NCBI GenBank assembly: GCA_964019415.1 | Contig: OZ025868.1 | Span: forward strand, 5,119,871 to 5,183,870 | DNA length: 64,000 nt | Direction of reading: 5' to 3' | Source: Ianthella basta | Taxonomy: Eukaryota > Porifera > Demospongiae > Verongiida > Ianthellidae | Part shown: in pieces, positions 1 to 7,639 of the stretch | How positions within the stretch are numbered: position 1 is the first letter of the stretch | Layout of the letters: every line of letters starts with the position of its first letter | Notes under the pieces: generated by a model | Told to the model about the DNA's origin: nothing | Seen by the model: only the letters and a program-made list of their open reading frames with translations | The model's database searches: none | Position numbers and translations under genes: made by a program

Positions 1-53
<53 letters not shown>
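1..53. repeat. (CA)n microsatellite
   Basis: Pure CA dinucleotide repeat at the window edge, continuing out of view. It lies about 120 bases beyond the donor of the FN3 exon of receptor gene A, so it is probably intronic. Confidence 0.97.
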
Positions 54-54
<1 letters not shown>

Positions 55-171
55 CATGAAAACACGCACATGCACCATTTGAATATTTTCCACACAAACA
101 CACTACAATGCTTGGGAACAAGAACACATTCATGCATAGACAAGACCTTGATGGAAACTCTATGAACGTAC

Positions 172-453
172 TTTTAGTATCGAAGTTCCCTATGACCTTT
201 GCCCTCTGTCCGTCTTCTCCCTCTCCCTTCCTCACAGCCTCCACCTCAATCCTGTAAGTGGTGCCAGGTTGGAGGGAGGTCAGAGTGTGGGAGGTGTCGC
301 TGTCAGCAGGTTGGGTAACATTGATGGAGCCATTTTGGGTAGAGTGGGACACAATGAAGGAGTAGCACTTGGGGTAGCCAGAGGACCAGGTGACACTCAA
401 AGTGGTGGCTGTTTTGCTAGCCAAGGTCAAGGCAGAGAGAGTAATGCTTTCAT
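172..453 (-). CDS. FN3 exon of Ig/FN3 receptor gene A
   Basis: A 94-codon exon encoding one fibronectin type III domain of a cell-surface receptor. Read on the minus strand it starts after an acceptor ending TTCAG and begins DESITLSALTLASKTATTL. It carries the FN3 core Trp (SVTWSSGYP), a YSFIVSH strand and the late Leu/Tyr signature LQPGTTYRIEVEAV. The donor is GTACGT in place of the GTGAGG of its two paralogues, but it falls at the same codon phase (1-1), so the exon is still usable. The reading frame is open throughout, unlike the copy at 5727-6012. The next exons (stalk and TM) would lie left of the window. The domain call is solid; the ligand is unknown. Confidence 0.82.
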
Positions 454-592
454 CTGAAGTTAGAAAGTTAAAATAGCATGTACAATTGTTAGAGTATTGA
501 TCTATGGTGGAACATCACATGTATAACTCTGAAGTAATGTCTAGAATATCCTGGATAATAATAATACTGATGGGTACCAAAGTGTAACGCAC

Positions 593-901
593 CTTCGACA
601 GGACCAGGACTGAGCTGTGGACTATTGGTTAGGTCAGTAGACTGTATGATAGCACACTGATATGTCCCTCTCAGGTCAGCAAAGCTGGCAATCAACAGAT
701 CTTGGTGGGAGTCAGTTCGGTCAAGAGCAGTGTGTCCTGGCAGAGTCATCAAGTCTGTTGAGTTTAAGTTGATCAAGTCATCCACATACCACAGCACAGC
801 CAACACATCCTCCACACCATCATACTGACACCTGAGGGTGATGTTACCAGTTCTACACACATAAGGGGCAGCTGGGTGGGTCTGAGTGAGGACCACTGAA
901 C
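593..901 (-). CDS. Ig-domain exon of receptor gene A
   Basis: A 103-codon, phase 1-1 exon encoding a single V-like immunoglobulin domain. The acceptor is TTGTGCAG and the donor GTGCGT. Visible Ig hallmarks are the B-strand Cys in NITLRCQYDGV, the C-strand Trp in VLWYVDD and the F-strand Y-x-C in LRGTYQCAI; an additional Cys lies early (PYVC). It would join directly, in phase, to the FN3 exon at 172-453. Compared with its paralogues at 6236-6544 and 18014-18322 it is almost identical except for a short variable stretch after the F-strand Cys (AIIQSTDLTN here). Extracellular; the function (adhesion or recognition) is inferred from architecture only. Confidence 0.85.
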
Positions 902-1182
902 CTGCACAAGATGCTGAAGGACAAGCACATGATTGGTAGAGACTTGTGATCAACACCTTACAATCACCACAACAACAACAAGATTAAAGATTCAGTTAGC
1001 TAATTACTTTCTTTTCTCAACAGTATCCATGACATAAACACTGCCATGAATTTGAAGAACTCCATTTTGTTATGTGGTAAGCTAGGTACTTTCCCTGACT
1101 TGTTGTGAATAATTCATTAGCCACATCAAATGATAAAAGACCAGTTATGATAACTGTTCTACAATGATATCAAAATTGACCA
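902..1182. other. Intronic or upstream sequence of gene A
   Basis: AT-rich sequence upstream of the Ig exon of gene A. I could not find a convincing signal-peptide exon here. Confidence 0.4.
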
Positions 1183-1571
1183 AGTCAAATCTTTCAAACT
1201 ACTTAGTGTTTACATTAATCATCCTCTGAAATGGTCTGATCACATTAATGATGTAGTGTCTAAGGTATCCCGTCAACTCAGACTGATACGTCGTCTGGCT
1301 TAGTTTCTCCCTAGGAGCGCTTTGACTTGCTTCTACCACTCCTATATTTTGCCATCCTTTGACTACTGCAGTCTTTGTGAAATCATGTTCCAGTCTTGAC
1401 AGTGCCAAACTCCAACGGTTGCAGAATTTTGCTGCCAGAATCATCTTGTGGAGAGACACCAGGTCATCTGCAAGAAGTGCCCTTAGGGACTTGGGATGGG
1501 TATCTCTGTCTGAGAGGCTAACTGTGGCTTTCAAGTCATTTCCTTGTAGCTTCATGGGACTAGCTAGCTAG
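1183..1571 (+). pseudogene. Non-LTR retrotransposon RT 3' fragment (CR1/L2-like)
   Basis: Degraded C-terminal end of a LINE reverse transcriptase. The plus-strand translation gives NHPLKWSDHINDVVSK, then SALTCFYHSYILPSFDYCS, then, after a frameshift near 1380, KLQRLQNFAARIIL and ALRDLGWVSLSERL. This order is the usual thumb and C-terminal region of CR1/L2/jockey-type RTs. There is a stop codon after RRLA and at least one frameshift, and no palm domain or endonuclease remains, so it is a 5'-truncated dead copy. The clade assignment is from motif style only. Confidence 0.72.
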
Positions 1572-1689
1572 GCATTTGGGACCATGTAGCTCTACAAGGA
1601 AATTAGGAATGCATAGTGAACTTCATGGTAATGTGGTTCATCATGGTGTTGAGTTACTGTTGCTTGTTTCTATGCTTTTTCTGCTGGCC

Positions 1690-1825
1690 ATTCCTAAATT
1701 CCTTTTAATTCTTACTAAAGGAATTTTATACACTATATAATATACGAACATGGAGCCATATATACGAATACCTAAATCTGAAAACAATATAGGGGCGCCA
1801 AAGGCGCCCCAAAAAGGTGCGATTG
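1690..1825 (+). repeat. Short dispersed element with 3' hairpin
   Basis: Contains ATGGAGCCATATATACGAAT, then TCTGAAAACAATATAGGGGC, ending in the stem GGGGCGCC/GGCGCCCC. The same arrangement recurs at 52631-52670 and 60128-60189, where the 3' stem is instead AGGGGCTGCC/GGCAGCCCCT. The core is conserved while the terminal stem sequence varies. Confidence 0.6.
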
Positions 1826-3323
1826 TTCCACGTGCCTTCACAGAATTTGGAAGGAAATCATTTACTCATCAATTTGCACTCACTGTCAATTCTAATTTAT
1901 TTCCATGATATATGCCATCCTGCATGCAATAACCTTGCAAACCAATATAGCTACTATTACATAGCTACATGATTGAACCTGTGCTGTGATTATATAATTA
2001 TATAATTCAGTGTTACAGTACAGTTATGTTTCCTTCTTTTACAGGGCTCCAGTGGGTCTGCTCAAGTGTACTCTAATCGTGACGAATTTCCTGTCTCTCT
2101 AATTTCCGCCATTATATGTAGCCTCTAATATTGGTCGTGAACAGGAAGCGTTCTAAATGTTCGTCACAAATGCCTGCAATATGATATTGGTTACGGTTTC
2201 ATGTCCTGGGGCCGCTAGGATTATGCAAGAGTTGCACAACGCTGCGGCAGTGCATCAGCATGCATCATAGCCCATGGCAAGCATCATAGCTGATCACCAA
2301 GCGTCATACAGTGTCAGTGGCCGCATGGTAGCCACCAGGTGGCTTGGTAACCTGTGTGCACAGTTAGTGATAGAAAGTAGAAATGAGTATGCCTAGGGGG
2401 CCTGGGGTGTCCCCCGGGCTGTGGATGAGGGGTCCAGGGGAGTCCCCTAGGGGAGCACTGTATCCCCCCGAACCATAAAAGTCCAAGTGGATGCGTGTAG
2501 CTATGTGGAGAATATGTTCATGTAGAAAAGGGAGGGCTAGGTAGCTATAAGGATGGGGCAGTAATGAGGAGGAGGAACAAAGCCAACAACGCTCGCTATT
2601 GTCTTTGTCTTCCTGGCATTGTTCCGTTCTCTATAAGCCTTCTCTATGCTGAGTACGTCGTTCATTTTCCTTTTGGTGCGACAAGGGAGTTCAGTGATCG
2701 CTAATCGTCTCCAGATCCTTCTCGTTCCGACGGAAGCTCTTGCTTTTGCTCTCACACACCCCTACTGAAAAGCGCTCTAATGTTTCGTCTTCGCTCTAAT
2801 GTTTCGTCCGAAAACTCTTAATATTCGTCACCTAGCTTCGACGGTCCGAAATTTTCGCTGCACTAGGAGTGACGAACTTATTAAAGCGGATACACGGTAC
2901 CTAATATTGAGCCTAGAGAACTCTTCTATCGTGGCCCATAAGGACACTCCCGAAGCGACCAAAGTGGGAGCGACCGCCGTTCTTCCCGCACCTAAAACGA
3001 AATTATGATGGAATGGAACTGGGAATGTGTTCACACTAACTGAAAATGGAGGACACAAGCCTGATTAGATAACCATATGCGATGATGGCTCAGCAATCCA
3101 TTCTGCATGCACAATGGATAACATGCACATAACAGACTCCTGCATGTTAGTCCCTTTCATGTGCCACGTTTCCCAACAGGCCTTCATGAATCTGGGGTAC
3201 TTCTGGCCCTTCTGCTGTTTCAATGTAATCAAATGGCTAGCTTGGAGAGGATCAACTAAAAAACAAGATTTATTGGTGGGAAGTGGGCTTGTGGTTGTTA
3301 ACTCAGAGCTGTCATGCAGCAAT
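1826..3323. other. No gene recognised
   Basis: AT-rich unique-looking sequence followed at about 2040-2900 by decayed repeat sequence containing several copies of TCTAATGTTTCGTC-like words. Short open frames here show no domain similarity and no codon structure I would trust. Confidence 0.4.
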
Positions 3324-3714
3324 TGAATAAACATGAGTCACTGAAAGATTAATTGAATAAACATGAGGCACTCCAAATAATTAATTGAATAAACAGGAAG
3401 GGGAACTGAACAAATCTATTAGTGACATCATGGAGGTGTGTTTAGTAATATAGGGTTCCAAACACTGGGGAGTAGAAGTCCATTGTCCAGGTTCATGGGC
3501 TCCTGGCTCTTCCTAATCAGGATGGCCTCTGTAGTTCTCCATGAGGCTATAGAGGCCATCCTACTCCCCAGTGTTTGGAACCCTATATTACTAAACACAC
3601 CTCCATGATATCACTAATAGATTTGTTCAGTTCCCCTTTGTGTTTATTCAATTAATTATTTGGAGGGCCTCATGTTTATTCAATTAATCTTTCAGTGACT
3701 CATGTTTATTCTAT
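3324..3714. repeat. Long foldback (inverted-repeat) element
   Basis: Two arms of about 150 bases (3324-3473 and 3563-3714) are near-perfect reverse complements, running from GAATAAACATGAGTCACTGA through ATATAGGGTTCCAAACACTG to GGGGAGTAG. The arm itself repeats AATTGAATAAACATGAG. The loop contains a smaller hairpin (AGGATGGCCTCT/AGAGGCCATCCT). No coding potential; foldback MITE-like. Confidence 0.85.
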
Positions 3715-3797
3715 TACTTTGCCACTTCAACACCTGTCACCTACTGTCATCTGTTTGTATATAAGCCAGTCGCTCACTTCAGTCCTCACTGTAAGCA

Positions 3798-3826
3798 CTT
3801 GACAAAGGCTCTCAAGCCGAAACGTC
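3798..3826 (+). ncRNA. Degenerate hammerhead-ribozyme-like core
   Basis: TTGACAA, stem GGCT/AGCC, then GAAACGTC. This resembles the minimal hammerhead motif described in Penelope-like elements (core CUGANGA, helix II, GAAAC, GUC cleavage triplet with almost no helix III). Two core bases differ from consensus (C3 to U, G8 to A), so it is probably inactive. It follows the foldback at 3324-3714 by about 80 bases. Confidence 0.35.
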
Positions 3827-4295
3827 CTGCGACCCTCCTTTCTTCAAGCTGCAGTATTGCTCATCTAATTATTTGCTAAATGAAACTGGCAGTGTTGATA
3901 AAGCCCCTGGATCCCACCTCAATGGTGATCAGTTTGGACTGAAAGCCTGCTTCTCTGCAGGAAGCCAGCAGTTCTGAGTATATACTTGCTTGTCTTTCAC
4001 ATTCTACTATATACTGTCATGTTATGCCATGTGTCTTTGAGTCTTATGATTGATGACATCTCATGCATCTCCACCTATGTATCACCTTGGAATACACATC
4101 GTCTAATGGTCTGTGTAATCAATATATAGAGGGATAAGTTATGTATATGCACACAGTACAAATAGACTCACTGCACACCATGAATGCTTTCAAGTATACA
4201 TACACTATTGTGAAGTTAGTGTGAGTACATTATGTTCCATAATGTCTATGCCAGTTGCAAACTGTATATAACAATGAACTTATATTCTGTGTAAC

Positions 4296-4496
4296 TCAAC
4301 TTGGCACATTGATGTACTTGCTCTCTTGTGACTTGTAGCTCATCTCAATGGGCAGGTAGGATGAGTTAGCCTGCATCTTCTCTCCCTCCTCCTTCCCCCT
4401 TGTTGGTAGCTCCTCCCCTTCTGCACCTGCTTTGACACTGTCCCCTCCCCCCTGCATGGATCGAGGGAGGCAGCAGCCCTGCTTCACAGGAGGGAC
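4296..4496 (-). CDS. Candidate cytoplasmic tail exon of receptor gene B
   Basis: Open frame ending in a stop at 4296, downstream (minus strand) of the TM exon 4528-4671. It reads as a charged cytoplasmic tail: KAGAEGEELPTRGKEEGEK, then SSYLPIEMSYKS and the end SKYINVPS. The terminal YINV fits the pY-x-N pattern bound by Grb2-type SH2 domains, and YLPI is a second possible phospho-tyrosine site; both are inference. The join to the TM exon is unresolved. In-phase acceptors (CCCAG or CTCAG) would give introns of only 32 or 23 bases, so either an unusually tiny intron, a frameshift or another exon structure is involved. Confidence 0.42.
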   Translation of the reverse strand, partial: VPPVKQGCCLPRSMQGGGDSVKAGAEGEELPTRGKEEGEKMQANSSYLPIEMSYKSQESKYINVPS

Positions 4497-4527
4497 TGGG
4501 ACAGCTGAGGGGTGCTGCACAACTCAC

Positions 4528-4671
4528 CACCTCTCAGCTCAGCTCTGCACCTCTGCAGTCTTTTGTACGTCACTGCATGCACCACTGCACTGACTGTGCA
4601 GGTGGACAGTGACAGCGTCAACACCAGTGACAGGAGAACTGACAGTACTGTCACTCTGTTCTGATGAGTGT
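4528..4671 (-). CDS. Transmembrane exon of receptor gene B
   Basis: A 48-codon phase 1-1 exon between the acceptor CCTTGCAG and the donor GTGAGT. It encodes a short juxtamembrane THQNR, a hydrophobic span VTVLSVLLSLVLTLSLSTC continuing to about VVHAV, and a basic stop-transfer cluster TYKRLQRCRAELRG. The inferred product is a type I single-pass receptor. It is not similar to the TM exon of gene C (16032-16133), although the ectodomain exons of the two genes are near-identical. It follows the stalk exon at 4821-4904 with a compatible phase. Confidence 0.68.
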
Positions 4672-4697
4672 CTGCAAGGATAAGCAAAATGTGATTT

Positions 4698-4730
4698 CAC
4701 ACACACACGCACACACACACATGTGCACGT

Positions 4731-4786
<56 letters not shown>

Positions 4787-4795
4787 GCGCGTGCG
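4698..4795. repeat. (CA)n microsatellite
   Basis: CA repeat with interruptions (ATGTGCACGTGC), within the intron between the stalk and TM exons of gene B. A similar repeat sits at the same place in gene C (16408-16586). Confidence 0.95.
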
Positions 4796-4820
4796 AGCAC
4801 ACATTTCTAGGTTGGCTCAC

Positions 4821-4904
4821 CTATATTTGAAGGTGCACTAGTGGGAGGTGCACTTGTTACTGCTGGAAAGGGGGTACCAAAGGAATCACAACAGCTGTGC
4901 TCGC
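4821..4904 (-). CDS. Ser/Thr/Pro stalk exon of receptor gene B
   Basis: A predicted 28-codon phase 1-1 exon: acceptor TTTGACAAG, donor GTGAGC. It encodes EHSCCDSFGTPFP, then AVTSAPPTSAPSNI, a low-complexity, probably O-glycosylated membrane-proximal stalk. The gene C copy (16602-16670) lacks exactly 15 bases, one five-residue repeat, so the frame is kept. In-frame indels in a tandem Ser/Ala/Pro repeat support real coding. The call rests on splice-site phase and composition, without a domain match. Confidence 0.55.
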
Positions 4905-5726
4905 CTTGTCAAAGTAATGCACTACATAAATGCATGATGACTACACTCATACCCAGTTCCTATTCTATTCCAACTTCTGTTCAGGGAGAATATGGCCTGA
5001 ATATATCAGGGGCTGAAGCCATTGCCTCTTTAAGTGTACAAGCTGATATGTCACAATCCACGTGGCCATGTCTAATTCATGAGTAACTTGCACACAATCG
5101 GGTGGTGTAAGCAAGGGTCAGAAGGTGATTGTATACAGCTGTAGTCCTATGGAGGACCCATCCTGATTTAGTAACACAACACAGCAGTGACTTCTCTAGT
5201 CTACTGTTGGGTGCATCTCAATAGCAGCCATTGATCTACATGGAAGATATGCATACACATTTCTATGGAAGTCCTAGTTGCTCCCTTACAAAATCAAACA
5301 AATCATGATCATCCTCCTTTGTGGTAAACTTGGAGAGATCTGATGACTGTTTGGTGATTCTGTCCTAAGACCTTTGACTGTGAAGAGTGTTTTCCAGTTT
5401 TTGTCGTCTGTAGCCTTCCCATACACAGGACAGCAGCTCTGCACAGTCACTATTGAAATTGCTTGGCACACTCCATTGTACTGCCTATGGACTGCCACAG
5501 TTACAGTCACATGAATGATTCTGCAAACTACATAATTGATGATGTCGGATTTCAAGCACAGAATGTTGACCCCTAATCAGGCCCTATTTTCCCGGAGTGG
5601 AAGTTAGAATTGAAAATCAGGACTGGGTACAAGGTTAAATGACGACCATCTCTACTCAGCATACACATAATTATGGTTAGCTACAAACATAAACTCAAAG
5701 AAATTCTGAGATAACTCCTTCCTCAC
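4905..5726. other. Intron of receptor gene B
   Basis: Sequence between the FN3 and stalk exons, shared with gene C (16671-17508). An open frame at 5286-5555 is broken by a 1-base indel in the gene C copy and has no convincing splice sites, so I treat it as intronic. Confidence 0.5.
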
Positions 5727-6012
5727 CTTCAATAGTGAAGTTCCCTGTGACCTTTGCCCTCTGTCCGTCTGCTCCCTCTCCCTTCCTCACAGCCTCCACC
5801 TCAATCCTGTAAGTGGTGCCAGGTTGGAGGGAGGTCAGAGTGTGGGAGGTACGTGTCGCTGTCAGCAGGTTGGGTGAAATTGATGGAGCCATCTTGGGTG
5901 GAGTGGGACACAGTGAAGAAGTAGCACTTAGGGTAGCCAGCTGACCAGGTGACACTCAAAGTGGTGGCTGTCCTGCTTGCCAAAGTCAAGGCAGAGAGAG
6001 TAATGCTTTCAT
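5727..6012 (-). CDS. FN3 exon of receptor gene B, frameshifted by 4 bases
   Basis: Same FN3 exon as at 17509-17790, with the same acceptor (AACTTTAG) and donor (GTGAGG), but 286 bases long instead of 282. Plus-strand GAGGTACGTGTCGC at about 5846-5860 has four extra bases (ACGT) compared with GAGGTGTCGC or GAGGTGTCAC in the paralogues. The domain therefore starts in one frame (SVTWSAGYPKCYFF) and finishes in another (LQPGTTYRIEVEAV). Unless corrected by splicing or an assembly error, gene B cannot make its stalk and TM regions in phase. Everything else about the exon looks intact, so the lesion is young. Confidence 0.8.
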
Positions 6013-6075
6013 CTAAAGTTAGAAAGTTTATATAGTTTAAGTTAAGTTTATAAAGTTTATATACATGCTGCAGAG

Positions 6076-6137
6076 TAGTCTATCGAGCTAGACCTCTTTC
6101 ATGCTTTAACGTGAAAGAGGTCTAGCTCGATAGACTA
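6076..6137. repeat. 62-bp intronic palindrome
   Basis: Perfect 26-base arms (TAGTCTATCGAGCTAGACCT and onward) around a 10-base loop, between the FN3 and Ig exons of gene B. The gene C copy at 17854-17915 has one mismatch. Gene A lacks it. Confidence 0.95.
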
Positions 6138-6235
6138 GCAGCAGGGACCTAAATATTGTATACAGTTCCAGCGATGTACATTAGGAATATATATGTATTG
6201 AATGTATGTGAAATACAAATAACTATCAAACTCAC

Positions 6236-6544
6236 CTTCAACAGGACCAGGACTGAGCTGTGGACTGCTGGTTATGCCAGTAGAGTGTATGACACTACAC
6301 TGATATGTCCCTCTCAGGTCAGCAAAGCTGGCAATCAACAGATCTTGGTGGGAGTCAGTTCGGTCAAGAGCAGTGTGTCCTGGCAGAGTCATCAAGTCTG
6401 TTGAGTTTAAGTTGATCAAGTCATCCACATACCACAGCACAGCCAACACATCCTCCACACCATCATACTGACACCTGAGGGTGATGTTACCAGTTCTACA
6501 CACATAAGGGGCAGCTGGGTGGGTCTGAGTGAGGACCACTAAGC
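6236..6544 (-). CDS. Ig-domain exon of receptor gene B
   Basis: A 103-codon phase 1-1 exon with acceptor TTGTGCAG and donor GTGAGT. Same V-like Ig fold as gene A, with the B-strand Cys in LRCQYDG, Trp in VLWYVDD and the F-strand Y-x-C in GTYQC. It differs from genes A and C mainly just after that Cys (SVIHSTGITSSP instead of AIIQSTDLT), the region where FG-loop ligand contacts are usual in Ig domains. Open frame. It would splice in phase to the FN3 exon 5727-6012. No signal-peptide exon was located; the region upstream contains a DNA transposon at 7640-10419. Confidence 0.85.
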
Positions 6545-7639
6545 CTGCACAAGACACTTTGGGAAACCATTTGGATATTATAATCACTAGATAGGTAGAC
6601 AGTAATTGCTCATTTTTAGATGTATGCCGAGATAACTTATAAAGCTGTTCCTGATAGTATCCAAGACAATCTTAATACCACTGCTAAGAATCTTTCAAAC
6701 TCCATTTTAGCTGTGTGGCTTGTATATATTATAGTAGTCATATGCATATGTATATGTTTAGTAACTGTAGGTACTTCCCCTGTTGTTTATAAATTATTCA
6801 TCAGGCACAGCCATTGCAATTGTTACATGCCATGCAGTACGTTAGTGCTGGTCTTATGATTATATAGCATAACATGCATGCGTAGATGTAGGCAGATGAT
6901 AATCATCGAGGGGGTGAACTATATAGAGCAAGATGCAGGGGTTCTATGATCAGGCCAGGCAGTCTGCAGTCGAGGGTGAGTGCACTAGCTGCATTGTTGC
7001 GTGCTGATAGTCCCTCATCTGCTGCAGCCTGGCATGTATGTCCTCAGCATGCGCAGTCATATGCTAGCCTCTCTTGGTGATAATCCCTAGGACTCTGGCT
7101 CATCTGCTGCATGCAGCTTGCATAGCCTGTCTCTGCACTGTTTTGCCTGTTAGTCTTCTGTGGTACATAGTGTTGTATCTCTTTCTGCATGTGCTGCAAA
7201 TGCAGGGCATCACACTGAACACCTATAATTTATACTTAACTTCAATGTTGGCATAGGAGCAACCGTGCTCTGTTTTGCTTACCTGTCTCATGCGCTCATC
7301 CTGCTTAGTGGGGATGCATACATAAGAGCAGTCACTGATCATCTTCTTCCAAAGTCGCTCCAGAAAAGGCTGGGTGTGGTATTATTAAATATAGCTTAGA
7401 CAGCCAAATGCAGGCTCCAGCATGCAACATGCATGCATATGCATAGTGAAAATTCAAAGGTGTGCTGATAACTACTGTATAGTGTCCATATAAATATTGT
7501 CCATGCCTGCTAATACTGTAATTTGTTGACATTTTGACAATCATGGTCGAAACATTGTATATACCGGTGCTTCATACATATCTACATCATATAAACTATG
7601 CAACAGAGTGACTGAGAATGCAAAGAAAGTAACCTTAGC
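6545..7639. other. No gene recognised
   Basis: Presumed 5' flank or intron of gene B. It holds AT-rich sequence and short open frames with hydrophobic runs but no splice-consistent signal peptide that I can support. Confidence 0.4.

Larger units (their letters stand above)
4807..6545 (-). repeat. Segmental duplication, copy in gene B
   Basis: This block matches 16588-18323 nearly base for base at a constant offset of about 11.78 kb, covering the stalk, FN3 and Ig exons, their introns and an intronic palindrome. Differences are scattered substitutions plus small indels: 15 bases in the stalk exon, 4 bases in the FN3 exon and 1 base near 5450. The strong intron conservation implies a recent duplication or gene conversion. 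Confidence 0.93.

Noticed and set aside
269..457. Plus-strand frame opposite the FN3 exon
   Set aside because: Antisense shadow of the minus-strand FN3 domain.
5286..5555. 89-codon frame conserved between the two duplicated receptor blocks
   Set aside because: The copy at 17.2 kb has a 1-base indel that breaks the frame, and there are no suitable splice sites. Conservation is explained by the recent duplication.
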